DNA of 52,051 bases. It comes from Nocardia uniformis NBRC 13702. Its GTDB lineage: Bacteria; Actinomycetota; Actinomycetes; Mycobacteriales; Mycobacteriaceae. Position numbers and translations under genes: made by a program. Below, in pieces: positions 15,735 to 24,387 of the stretch. How positions within the stretch are numbered: the first letter of the stretch is position 1; each line of letters opens with the position of its first letter. The stretch lies in the NCBI RefSeq assembly GCF_001613345.1, contig NZ_BDCE01000116.1, forward strand, positions 1 to 52,051, given 5' to 3'. Under the pieces are notes generated by a model. That model ran no database searches, was not told the origin of the DNA, and saw only the letters and a program-made list of their open reading frames with translations.

Positions 15735-16661
15735 TCACCGCGGCAGCAGCGCCCGTGCCTGTCCGAGCAGGTCGAGTTGGCGGAAGTAGTCGCGGCCGTC
15801 GAAGCCGACCGACAGCTGGTCCACCCCGACCTCGGCGTATTCGGCGATGCGGGCGGCGGCCTGCTCGGGGGTGCCGACAATGGTGACGGCCGCGACCTGC
15901 TCCGGTGACATCTCGAAGAAGCCACCGAGGGTCTGGTTCATCGAGGCGCGGTCCTCCTCGTCCTCGGACCGGGTACCGAGAACGCAGTGCAGACCGATGT
16001 GGATGCGGGGCATCGGCCGCCCGGCCTCGGTGGTGAGTTCCCGTAACCGGGTCGCGGCGGTCGTGATGTCGGCCGGTGTCATGGCGGAGGTGATCCAGCC
16101 GTCCGCGCGGGTGGCAATGCGGCGCAGGACCCGCTCGCTGTTACCCGCACCGACCAGCAGGGGAGGTACCTGTACGGCCGGGGCGAGGGCGAGGGTGGCT
16201 CCTTCGGGGAGGCCGGGCACCGCGGTCGCCTTACCCTCGAGGAGTGCGGGCAGCAGGTCCAACGCGGTGTCCAGGAGTTGTCCGCGCCCGCGTTCCGGTG
16301 CGGCCAGGGCTTGCCAGAACGGCGAACCCGGAAACCCGCCGATGCCCAGGCCGAGTCGAATTCGATTGCCGGACAGGTATTGCAGGGTCTGTGCCTGCGC
16401 CGCGAGCATGGCCAACGGCCTGGTCGGCACCGACAGTACGCCGAATTCCAGGGCGATCCGTTCGGTGACCGCCGCCGCGGTGGCCAGCACAATCATCGGG
16501 TCGAGGGCGACAGTGCCGTCGCCGAGCAGGACATCCGACGCACCGACAGCGTCCAGGCCGATGGCTTCGGCGCGCCGGGCCGCCTGCGCGATACCGGTGG
16601 GTCCCATCGCGGTGCACTCGTCCATGGTGGGCAGCGCGACACCGATCTTCAGATTGGTCAT
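15735..16661 (-). CDS. LLM-class, probably F420-dependent, oxidoreductase
   Basis: 308 residues. The luciferase-like TIM-barrel pattern is clear: KIGVALPTMDE at the start, RIALEFGVLSVPTRPLAMLAAQAQTL, RIRLGLGIGG and the C-terminal IVGTPEQAAARIAEYAEVGVDQL. Most actinobacterial members use coenzyme F420 for hydride transfer. It converges with the acyl-CoA dehydrogenase and is not obviously part of that operon. The substrate cannot be inferred. Confidence 0.9.
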   Translation of the reverse strand: MTNLKIGVALPTMDECTAMGPTGIAQAARRAEAIGLDAVGASDVLLGDGTVALDPMIVLATAAAVTERIALEFGVLSVPTRPLAMLAAQAQTLQYLSGNRIRLGLGIGGFPGSPFWQALAAPERGRGQLLDTALDLLPALLEGKATAVPGLPEGATLALAPAVQVPPLLVGAGNSERVLRRIATRADGWITSAMTPADITTAATRLRELTTEAGRPMPRIHIGLHCVLGTRSEDEEDRASMNQTLGGFFEMSPEQVAAVTIVGTPEQAAARIAEYAEVGVDQLSVGFDGRDYFRQLDLLGQARALLPR

Positions 16662-16742
16662 GACTCTCCCTTCGCTCCCTCTGATTGTCGAAGGTGAAGT
16701 GCACTCGAGGTCAATGACGCGGCGCGAGCGAGTTGAGCGAAG

Positions 16743-19700
16743 CTAGATTCGCTGTGCCGCCTCGGCGTCGACGAGAGCGCGCAGGAACGCGGCGGGAACC
16801 TCGGGCCAGTCCGGATTCCAGCGGTCGGCGAGCTGATCCGCGTGCAGTGCGGCGAGGGTCGCGACGACATGCGGGCCGCCGTCGAGGATGTAGCGGACCG
16901 AACCGTATTCGGCGCACTGCGCGGTGACCGTCGCCAGCAGGGCCTTTGCCGCATCGGTTCGGCCCGCGGCGGCCAGGCAGGCGACCAGCAGTCGGCGCGC
17001 CTTCAGCAGTTCTCTGGGGCGATGGACCGATTCGAGGCGATCCACCCATTCCTGTGCCCAGGTACAGGCGAGTTCGGTGCGGTCCGTGGACGATTCGGTG
17101 AGCAGCAGCCGGATCGCGGTGAATTCCTGGTACAGCACCGTGATTTCGTCGATCGGGTCGACCGGTGTGCGGCGGTGGTCGTAGTCGACCACCGGGAGCG
17201 CACCGAATTCCGGATGTGGTGGCAGACCCAACCGCAGCCGCTCGTTCTCCACCTCGGCGCGCAATCGCGGCAGTGACATCGAATGTGCCGCGCGGGCACC
17301 CTCGTTCAGTCTGCGGATGGCGGCGGCACGGTCACCGAGCAGGGCCTTGACTCGCCCGCCGACCACATAGCGCGCCAATTTGAAATCGACGACGCCCGCG
17401 TCTGGTCCCAATTTGTAGCCCTCGTCGAGCAGCCGCTCCGCCTCGACGATCTCGCCGCGCTCATAGAGCAGTTCACCCAGTAGCGATCCGGCCAGTCGCG
17501 CACCGTAGGAATGGCTGCCGCCGGACTGTTTGGCGACCTCGAGCGCATGTCGGAAGTACCGCTCCGCCCCGGCGATATCCAGTTGCAGACTCGCCGCGAG
17601 CCCGAGGAAGCACAAACTGTGCACACTGTTGTAGAAGCCCTTGTTTCGGCGCAGATATGGTGCGGCCCACTCCTGGATGCGCACCGCTTCGGCGAAGTCG
17701 TAGCGGTAGCCCGCGGCGAAGCTCGCGACATTCGCCGCCAGGGCGACCACATAGGGCGACAACGCGTCGGCCCGGGCGAAACAGGGCGCGAGCATCTCCT
17801 CGACGCCGATCAGCACATCCCCGCGCACGGTGACGACCGCGTGCACCACACCGGCTTCCGCACGCAGCAGCGCGATGGTGTCCGCGTCGAGGTCGCCACG
17901 GTCGAGTGTCGTTTCCGCCAGGCGCAGTGCGCGTTCGGCCGGTTCGGCGCGGTGCAGCAGGATATTCGCCCACGCCAGATCGAGTTGCAGCCGCGGATGT
18001 GTCTCGATGACCGCCGGGGGCAGTTTGTTGACCAGGCCGATGAGGCTGGCCATCTGCCCGTATTCCAGTAACGACATGCCGTCGCGTTCGACGATTTCGA
18101 CGGCGCGTACCTCGTCACCGGCCAGCGACGCGTGGTCCACCGCCTCGCTGACATGCCGATGGTCGGCGAACCACCGCGACGCCGTCCGGTGCAGTTCGTC
18201 GAGCCGTTCGGGCAGATCGCGTTCGAGGCGCTGCCGCAGAAAATCCCGGAACAGGTGGTGATATTGGAACCACTGTCCGCCGTCGAGTCGGCGCAGGAAC
18301 AGATCCTGCTGTTCGATCCGTTCGAGCAGTTCCTGCCCGTTCGGTACGCCGGTGAGCGCGGAAGCCAGTTCACCACAGATGCGTTCGGTGATCGAGGTGG
18401 CCACCATGAAATCGAGCATGCCGGGTTCGAGGGCGTCGAGGACGTTCTCGGCCAGGAATTCGCCGATGGCGTGGTGGCGACCGGTCAACTGGCCGATCAG
18501 CTGGCTCGGATCATCCTTGCCGCGCAGCGTCAGCGCGGCCAGTTGCAGGGCCGCGGCCCAGCCGCCGGTGGACTCTGTGAGGTCCTCGACGTCGCCGCGA
18601 TCCAGGTCGAGCCCATCCAGTTCGACCAGCAGGGTGTAGGCCTCGTCCACATCGAAACGTAATGCGGCCGTGCCGATTTCCGCGAGTTCGGCACGAGCTC
18701 GCATGGAACTCATGGGTAGGCCGGTTTGCCTGCGGCTGGTCACCACGGTATGCAGGACCGGGCTGGAACTCTCGATCAGGAAACGCAGGGCCGCGATGGT
18801 CTCGGGGTCCGATACCCGATGCCAGTCGTCTATCACCACGACGAGTTGTTCACCGCGCCGGTCGATATCGTTGATCAACGAGGTCAGGACGTATCGCCCG
18901 GCCTCGTCGCCGTACTCCTCGAGTAGCTCGCCGAGTTCTCGTGCCAGCGCGGGCCGGATCGCGCGTACGGAATCGATCAGGTGCGAGAGGAACCACACCA
19001 CATTGTCGTCGTCACTGTCGACGGTCAGCCACGCCACCGAGATGCCCTCGTCGGCCATGTCCTCGCACCACTGCGCCGCGAGGGTCGTCTTGCCGAAACC
19101 GGTGGGGCCGTGAATGACCGCGAGCCTGCGGTCGCGCCCCAGCCGCAGCATGCCGAGCAGCCGCGGGCGGTCGACCAGCGCCCGGGTGAGCGTCGGTGGC
19201 CGCAGTCGCGTCGCGGGTACCGGCGGGGTTCTGGTGGATGTCCGGGTGCGGCGCCGGCGATCGGAGCTCGTCGGGGTCGCGGAGGAGGGTGGTCCGTGCG
19301 GGTCCGTGGCCGGTAGCGGAATCGGCATCTGGTCCGGCGAAAGTCCGTGCCGCTCTTGGATCTCCCGTAGCGCGGCACCGAATTCCGCGGCGGTCGCGGG
19401 TCGTTCACCGCGATCGCGAGACATCGCCCGCTCGATTGCGGCGGTCAGGTCGGGAGGTAGGCCAGCATCGTCCAGATTCGGCATCCGGTGCTTGGTAATG
19501 CGGACGAACTGTGCGACCAGTTGCTCGCCGCTGCGACGTTCGAATACCGCGTGTCCGGTGGCCGCGCAGAACAGCGTGGACGCCAGGCCGTAGATATCGG
19601 CCGTCGCATCCGGTGTCTGCCCCTGCAATACCTCCGGGGCGGTGTAGGCGGGCGACCCGGTAATGGTTCCCGCGGTCGTCTCGAAACCGCCTGCCAGCCT

Positions 19701-20213
19701 GGCGATCCCGAAATCGGCCAATTGCGGCTCGCCGTATTCGGTCAGCAATATATTGGCGGGCTTGACATCTCGGTGCAGCAGTCCGCGCCGGTGCGCGGTC
19801 TCCAGCGCACCCGCGATCCGCACCCCGATATGCAGGACCTCCTGCCAGTCGAGCGGGCCGTGCTGCTGAATGAGCTCGTCGAGGGAGCCGTGCGAGTGAT
19901 ACGGCATCACGATGTAGGGGCGGCCGGTGGCGGTGGAACCCACCTCGAACACGCTGACAATATTCGGGTGACCGGACAGCTTGCCCATGGCCAACTGTTC
20001 GCGGACGAAACGTTCGAGGTTCTCCGATTCGAGATCGGCGGTCAGCACCTTGATCGCCACCTCGCGATCGAGGGCGGTCTGGAAGCAGCGGTAGACCACG
20101 CCGAAACCGCCGCGACCGATCTCGGTGGCACCGGTGAATCCGGCAGCATCGAGCTCCGCCGCGAACCCTGAAGCCAGGTCGCGGTGCGTGGAGAGCGGAT
20201 CGATATGCACCAC
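16743..20213 (-). CDS. pknK: PknK-like Ser/Thr kinase fused to a MalT/STAND ATPase
   Basis: About 1156 residues from GTG 20213 (or 20210), chosen because the N-terminus HIDPLSTHRDL aligns with the mycobacterial PknK start; an open frame continues to 20408 but would overlap the divergent DM13 gene. Kinase: GRGGFG at 33-38, Lys55 in VAIK, HRD at 147-149, DFG at 167-169, GSPAYTAPE. A Pro/Thr/Ser/Arg-rich linker (about 300-335) leads to a STAND NTPase with Walker A GPTGFGKT at 369-376 and VVVIDDWH, then a long TPR-like helical region. There is no C-terminal LuxR helix-turn-helix and no transmembrane segment, so it is a cytosolic signalling protein. M. tuberculosis PknK (about 1110 residues) has the same architecture. 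Confidence 0.88.
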   Translation of the reverse strand: MVHIDPLSTHRDLASGFAAELDAAGFTGATEIGRGGFGVVYRCFQTALDREVAIKVLTADLESENLERFVREQLAMGKLSGHPNIVSVFEVGSTATGRPYIVMPYHSHGSLDELIQQHGPLDWQEVLHIGVRIAGALETAHRRGLLHRDVKPANILLTEYGEPQLADFGIARLAGGFETTAGTITGSPAYTAPEVLQGQTPDATADIYGLASTLFCAATGHAVFERRSGEQLVAQFVRITKHRMPNLDDAGLPPDLTAAIERAMSRDRGERPATAAEFGAALREIQERHGLSPDQMPIPLPATDPHGPPSSATPTSSDRRRRTRTSTRTPPVPATRLRPPTLTRALVDRPRLLGMLRLGRDRRLAVIHGPTGFGKTTLAAQWCEDMADEGISVAWLTVDSDDDNVVWFLSHLIDSVRAIRPALARELGELLEEYGDEAGRYVLTSLINDIDRRGEQLVVVIDDWHRVSDPETIAALRFLIESSSPVLHTVVTSRRQTGLPMSSMRARAELAEIGTAALRFDVDEAYTLLVELDGLDLDRGDVEDLTESTGGWAAALQLAALTLRGKDDPSQLIGQLTGRHHAIGEFLAENVLDALEPGMLDFMVATSITERICGELASALTGVPNGQELLERIEQQDLFLRRLDGGQWFQYHHLFRDFLRQRLERDLPERLDELHRTASRWFADHRHVSEAVDHASLAGDEVRAVEIVERDGMSLLEYGQMASLIGLVNKLPPAVIETHPRLQLDLAWANILLHRAEPAERALRLAETTLDRGDLDADTIALLRAEAGVVHAVVTVRGDVLIGVEEMLAPCFARADALSPYVVALAANVASFAAGYRYDFAEAVRIQEWAAPYLRRNKGFYNSVHSLCFLGLAASLQLDIAGAERYFRHALEVAKQSGGSHSYGARLAGSLLGELLYERGEIVEAERLLDEGYKLGPDAGVVDFKLARYVVGGRVKALLGDRAAAIRRLNEGARAAHSMSLPRLRAEVENERLRLGLPPHPEFGALPVVDYDHRRTPVDPIDEITVLYQEFTAIRLLLTESSTDRTELACTWAQEWVDRLESVHRPRELLKARRLLVACLAAAGRTDAAKALLATVTAQCAEYGSVRYILDGGPHVVATLAALHADQLADRWNPDWPEVPAAFLRALVDAEAAQRI

Positions 20214-20383
20214 GGCGACCCCGATACGAAAAAAGCCCGTCAACTCGAGCATAAGCCGGTCGCGGCGATTGTGCTGCCACTCCGGGCGCGTCGCCGGGGA
20301 GACGCGCTGCGCGGTGTGACCGAAGTATGACGTCACCGCGCGAGCGGGGGCCGAATCGCCGCGGGTGGAGTTGAATCGTTCCC

Positions 20384-20914
20384 ATGGTGTCGGCAAGCAA
20401 AATCGCACGTTCTCGCATTACCTGGGTGGTCGCCGTGGTGCTGGTTATCGGGCTCGGTATCGGATTGGCGCTGTTCCAGCCGTGGCGGCTGTTCACGAAC
20501 ACCACGGTGGAGGAGGCCGCGCCGACGATCAGCGGGCCCGCGACCCCCGGGGTGCCGGAGCCGAAAACCGTGTACACGGGCACTTTCATCGCCCATGAGC
20601 ACGCCACCACCGGCACTGTGCGGGTAATCCAGCTCGGTGATGGTCGGCGGGTGCTGCGACTCGAGGATCTCGACACCTCCGACGGGCCCGCACTGTTCGT
20701 CTGGCTCAGCGACGCCGAGGTCCTGCCGGGCTCGGACGGCTGGGGCGTCTTCGACGACGGTGAATACCTGAACCTCGGAAACCTCAAGGGCAACAAGGGC
20801 AGCCAGAACTATGACATCCCCGCCGACGCCGACCTGACCACGCTGCGCAGCGTGTCCATCTGGTGCGACCGCTTCAATGTCTCCTTCGGCGCGGCCGAGC
20901 TCAACGCGGTGTGA
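20384..20914 (+). CDS. membrane-anchored DM13-domain protein
   Basis: 176 residues. One N-terminal transmembrane segment (about 12-31, VVAVVLVIGLGIGLALF) is followed by an extracytoplasmic DM13 domain: YTGTFIAHEHATTGTVRV, LRLEDLDTSDGPALFVWLS, the acidic DDGEYLNLGNLKGNKGSQNY and the single Cys in SIWCDRF near the end. DM13 domains are predicted redox or electron-transfer modules built around a conserved Cys. It is transcribed away from the PknK-like gene, with which it shares an upstream region of about 170 bases. Function unknown. Confidence 0.85.
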   Translation: MVSASKIARSRITWVVAVVLVIGLGIGLALFQPWRLFTNTTVEEAAPTISGPATPGVPEPKTVYTGTFIAHEHATTGTVRVIQLGDGRRVLRLEDLDTSDGPALFVWLSDAEVLPGSDGWGVFDDGEYLNLGNLKGNKGSQNYDIPADADLTTLRSVSIWCDRFNVSFGAAELNAV

Positions 20915-21227
20915 GCAGGCGCTGCCACCTTCGGGACTGGTCGGAAGTACCGCACGTCGTGCCCCGTCATTCTGGCGTGCTTTTGGCCCGGAATCCACAC
21001 TGAGCAAGGTTATGCATCCCGCCCGAGAAGCGCGCCGGAATATGGGGCCGCTTCGGTCACGAGCGGCGGTACTTCCGGTCATCCGCATACCGGTATTGCA
21101 GGACCGGTGTCGGCGCCACCCCGGCGTGTTCCAGCCGGGATTCACCGTTGCCGGTGCAGCGCAGTCGATTCCGACCCCAGAGCACGCCGGGATGACGAGC
21201 AGGGGGAGCAACAGCGTACGTTCAGGC
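20915..21227. other. intergenic region made largely of palindromic repeats
   Basis: No gene is supported in these 313 bases, which separate two converging genes. The space is filled by the nested inverted repeats listed separately at 20942-21077 and 20965-21197. Confidence 0.6.
20965..21197. repeat. MITE/REP-like element with imperfect inverted ends
   Basis: The left end 20965-20996 (CGTCATTCTGGCGTGCTTTT...GGAATC) and the reverse complement of 21167-21197 (CGTCATCCCGGCGTGCTCTG...GGAATC) are near-identical arms about 31 bases long. A third related copy, CCCCGGCGTGTTCCAGCCGG, lies inside at about 21119-21138. A further exact 12-base pair of arms, CGGAAGTACCGC at 20942-20953 and GCGGTACTTCCG at 21066-21077, overlaps the block. 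No coding capacity. Confidence 0.65.
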
Positions 21228-22202
21228 TCACTGGTTACTCGGAGCCGCGGCGGAGAGGGCAGTGCGGAAGCGGGCCCGGTAGGCCGACGGGGTTACGCCC
21301 AGGTGGCGGAGGAAGACTCGGCGGAGGGACTCGTCGCTGCCGAGACCGGAGCGGTGGGCGGCCTGGGTGACGGATTCGCCGGATTCCAGCATGGCCTGGG
21401 CGGCCTCCAGTCGGACGGTTTCGACGAAGGCAGCGGGAGTGGTGGCGAGGTGTTCGCGGAACAGGCGGGTGAGGTGGCGGACGCTGAGCGCGGCGCGGGC
21501 GGCCATGGCGGGAAGCGAGTGGTCGGCGGCGGGGTTGGCGAGAATCTGGTCGAGTAGGGCGCGCAGGGGCGCGTGGCGGGGGCGCGGAAGGCGGGAGGCG
21601 ACCGAGAACTGGGACTGGCCGCCGGGGCGTTGCAGGAATACCACCAGGTCGCGAGCCACTTCACGGGCCAGGTCCGCGCCCTCGTCCTCCTCGACCAGGG
21701 CCAGGGCGAGGTCGATGCCCGCGCTCACTCCGGCGGAGGTGTACACCGAGCCGTCGCGGACATAGATGGCGTCGGGTTCGACGGTGATCCTCGGGTGGGC
21801 GCGGGCGAGGGTCTCGGTGTGCCGCCAGTGTGTGGTGGCGCGGCGGCCGTCGAGGATTCCGGCCTCGGCCAGGGCGAAAGCGCCGGTGCACACCGAGGCG
21901 ATGCGGTGCGATGATTGCACGAAAGCCGGTATGGCGGCGACGAGTTCGCGTGGTGCGGGGGCGTGCGGCAGGTGCGCGGATCCCGGGACCAGGACGGTGT
22001 GCGCGCCGCGGATATCGGCGAACGCGGCGTTCACGGTGAGACTGGTGCCCGCCGAGGTGGTGACGGCATCGCCGGTCGGTGAGCACAGTACGAGCTGGTA
22101 GTCGCCGCCCAAATCCCTTGCGGTACTGAAGACTTCCAGGGGCGCGGTGGCATCGAGCAGGCGGACGCCCTCGTACACGGCCACGGCGATTTCACGAATC
22201 AC
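21228..22202 (-). CDS. GlxA-type transcriptional regulator (DJ-1/PfpI + AraC)
   Basis: 324 residues from GTG 22202. The N-terminal 180 residues form a class I glutamine-amidotransferase-like DJ-1/PfpI domain, including VCTGAFALAEAGILDGRRATTHW with the nucleophile-elbow Cys. The last 100 residues are an AraC-type double helix-turn-helix (AARAALSVRHLTRLFREHL; SVTQAAHRSGLGSDESLRRVFLRHLGVTPSAYR). Such regulators sense small metabolites in the N-terminal domain and activate nearby genes. The gene diverges from the HD hydrolase at 22287, with 84 bases between, so that gene is the likely target. Confidence 0.93.
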   Translation of the reverse strand: MIREIAVAVYEGVRLLDATAPLEVFSTARDLGGDYQLVLCSPTGDAVTTSAGTSLTVNAAFADIRGAHTVLVPGSAHLPHAPAPRELVAAIPAFVQSSHRIASVCTGAFALAEAGILDGRRATTHWRHTETLARAHPRITVEPDAIYVRDGSVYTSAGVSAGIDLALALVEEDEGADLAREVARDLVVFLQRPGGQSQFSVASRLPRPRHAPLRALLDQILANPAADHSLPAMAARAALSVRHLTRLFREHLATTPAAFVETVRLEAAQAMLESGESVTQAAHRSGLGSDESLRRVFLRHLGVTPSAYRARFRTALSAAAPSNQ

Positions 22203-22286
22203 CCGCCCAGCCTAATGGCCGAATCTGTGGGGTATGCGGCCAGATGGCCATGGTGGGCGGGGTGGCGCGGCGACGATGCTCGAGCC

Positions 22287-22922
22287 ATGACAACGATCGC
22301 CGATATCCGCATCCCCGACAGCACGCTGGCACGCGAAGCCACCGAACTGGTGCGCGACGCCGCCTCCCCGCTGATCTTCGACCACTCCCGCCGGGTATTC
22401 CTGTTCGGCACGCTCCAGGGCCGCCGCCGCGAACTCGATTTCGATCCCGAGCTGCTCTATATCGGTGCCATGTTCCACGACCTCGGACTGACCGAACGCT
22501 ATCGCGACGCCGACCAGCGATTCGAAATCGACGGTGCCGACGAGGCCCGAAAGTTCCTGCACGCGCACGGGATTGCCGATGAGCGCGCCGAACTGGTGTG
22601 GACAGCCATCGCACTGCACACCACGCCGGAAATCCCGAGCCGGATGGCACCGGAAATCGCGCTGGTGACAGCGGGTGTGGAGCTGGACGTGCTCGGTATC
22701 GGATACCGGGACATCGCCGATGAGATACGCGATGCCGTGGTCGCCGCACATCCGCGCCCGGACTTCAAGAACCGTATCCTGGCCGCCTTCGCCGACGGTA
22801 TCGCACATCGCCCGACATCGACCTTCGGGAATGTGAAAGCCGATGTACTGGAACGCTTCTCGACCGGTTATGTACGGACGAACTTCGTACAGGTCATCGA
22901 GGGGTCGCCGTGGCCGGAGTGA
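22287..22922 (+). CDS. HD-domain hydrolase, cyanamide-hydratase-like
   Basis: 211 residues from ATG 22287; an in-frame extension to 22215 has no support. The metal-binding HD motif is seen as FDHSRRVFLFG, then AMFHDLGL (His-Asp) and a further His in ALHTTPEIP. The pattern fits the HD-type cyanamide hydratase group, which hydrates cyanamide to urea with a single metal ion, but many members are uncharacterised. It is divergently paired with a GlxA-type regulator. The urea produced would connect with the urease genes about 19 kb away, but that is speculation. Confidence 0.8.
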   Translation: MTTIADIRIPDSTLAREATELVRDAASPLIFDHSRRVFLFGTLQGRRRELDFDPELLYIGAMFHDLGLTERYRDADQRFEIDGADEARKFLHAHGIADERAELVWTAIALHTTPEIPSRMAPEIALVTAGVELDVLGIGYRDIADEIRDAVVAAHPRPDFKNRILAAFADGIAHRPTSTFGNVKADVLERFSTGYVRTNFVQVIEGSPWPE

Positions 22923-22955
22923 TCAGGCGGGGCGGTGACCCAGTTGCCGTGGTGA

Positions 22956-23681
22956 TCAAGCTGGGCGCGGCGCGATCCAGAGTGCCTCGCCCAGTGCGCA
23001 CAGCTCCCCATCGGGTGTCGAAAGTGCCACGCCGACAGTGCGTTTACGGCCGTCCGTGTGCATCGGCCAGGCGTAGGAAATGTATTCCGCGCCCGCCAGT
23101 ACCGGTTGGAGTTGGGTAGCGGTCAGGGCGGCGGTGACCGCGCCCGGGCCCATCTTCTGGAAGACCCAGGCCGCGATACCGCCCGGGCAATCGAGGGTCG
23201 ACCAGACCACCTCGGGGGGCAGTTCGCCGTGCGTATCGGCCAAGCCCTGGTCGGGGGTCCATGCGGCGGCCATGATCCGGCGGTCGGACAGGGACCAGGG
23301 AAATAGGCGCAGGCCGCGTCCGGGCGGGCATTCCACGCCGCAGCCGTAGCAGTCGGTGACCTGGCGTGCGGGGGAGGACAGCGCGGCTTCGGTGGCGCTC
23401 TTGGCTTCCGACCAGGACGGAGCGGGCGGCGCTACCACGGTCAGGGCGGCCGGGGTGGCTTCGGCCAGCAACCCGTCGTCGGCTCCGGTCAGGATGATTC
23501 GGTCGCCGTCGTGCGCGGGTACGCGGATCGGCTGCTCGATCGGTACCGCGCGACGGAAATCGACCCGTACCGTGTCCGCACCTGTGCGGCGCGCGAGCAT
23601 TCCCGCCACGTACCCGCCGAACGCCACATCGGGATAGCCGTGCACATGCGTCGGGATGGTGATCGTCTCGGTTTCGATCAT
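22956..23681 (-). CDS. hotdog-like conserved protein of unknown function
   Basis: 241 residues from ATG 23681 (MIETETITIPTHVHGYPD); an upstream extension to 23723 is unlikely. The N-terminal half (HVHGYPDVAFGGYVAGMLARR) resembles the active-site helix region of acyl-CoA thioesterase/hotdog folds. The middle carries a Cys cluster CYGCGVECPPGRGLRLFPW seen in actinobacterial hypothetical proteins. The second half (VWSTLDCPGGIAAWVF) looks like a second hotdog repeat. A thioesterase or acyl-binding role is plausible but unproven. It stands alone between a convergent HD protein and the DUF305 gene. Confidence 0.7.
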   Translation of the reverse strand: MIETETITIPTHVHGYPDVAFGGYVAGMLARRTGADTVRVDFRRAVPIEQPIRVPAHDGDRIILTGADDGLLAEATPAALTVVAPPAPSWSEAKSATEAALSSPARQVTDCYGCGVECPPGRGLRLFPWSLSDRRIMAAAWTPDQGLADTHGELPPEVVWSTLDCPGGIAAWVFQKMGPGAVTAALTATQLQPVLAGAEYISYAWPMHTDGRKRTVGVALSTPDGELCALGEALWIAPRPA

Positions 23682-23754
23682 GCTGTCGGTCGCCCCTTCC
23701 CGGCCTGGCGGCCGTCGACACAATCGACGATACCGGCGCCCGGATGCGATGGAA

Positions 23755-24387
23755 TCAGGGGAGTGGCTGCGCCCCCCGTTGAGCCAGCACGATCGTGATA
23801 ATGCCCGCCTCCTGGTTCTGCTCGGTGATCATCGCGCGCACCGCCTCCTTCACCGCCCCCGACGTCAGCAGTTCGTCCGCCGCCTCGGCCATGGTGACGC
23901 CGCCCTGATGATGGCGCAGCATGAGCTGCAGGAACAGGGTTTCCGCGTCGGTGCCGCGTGCGGCGGAGAGGGCGTCGAGTTCGGCGAGGGTCGCCATACC
24001 GGGCATCAACCCGTCCTCCGATGAATGGTGATGTGCCGCATCCGGATCGGAGTCGGTGTGCATCCATGCCATGGGGTTCGGGTTGGTGGGCGAGGCATTG
24101 GCCAGACGCAACCAACCGAGCATGGTGCCGATCTCGACGCGCTGGGAATCGGAGATCTGCTGTGCCAGTTGCTTGATCGCCGGATCCGCGGCTGGATCCA
24201 AGCGTTGGACCATGAACAGGGCCTGCTGGTGGTGCAGCAGCATGTCCTGGGCGAAACCGATCTCGGTCGGGTTCATAACCGAAGGCGTCGCCTGGTCCTG
24301 CGGGACGAGTACCGGGCGCAATGCCATACCCACCCCGATCAGTAGTACGGCCATCGCCACGAGTGCGATGGGGCGCAGCAACTTCAC
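23755..24387 (-). CDS. DUF305 exported protein
   Basis: 210 residues from GTG 24387, whose GTGA overlaps the stop of the upstream LVIVD gene. An N-terminal hydrophobic segment (about 5-23) acts as signal peptide or anchor. Two DUF305 halves follow, each with the His-rich signature: FAQDMLLHHQQAL and LQLMLRHHQGGV, plus an internal Met/His-rich stretch (MAWMHTDSD, AAHHHSSEDGLMPGM). DUF305 proteins have ferritin-like helices and are often associated with copper in actinobacteria. It probably works with the co-transcribed LVIVD protein at the cell surface. Metal binding is inferred from the residues. Confidence 0.88.
   Translation of the reverse strand: MKLLRPIALVAMAVLLIGVGMALRPVLVPQDQATPSVMNPTEIGFAQDMLLHHQQALFMVQRLDPAADPAIKQLAQQISDSQRVEIGTMLGWLRLANASPTNPNPMAWMHTDSDPDAAHHHSSEDGLMPGMATLAELDALSAARGTDAETLFLQLMLRHHQGGVTMAEAADELLTSGAVKEAVRAMITEQNQEAGIITIVLAQRGAQPLP

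Noticed and set aside
20214..20408. N-terminal extension of the PknK-like protein
   Set aside because: It overlaps the start of the divergent DM13 gene, and similarity to PknK begins at about 20210.
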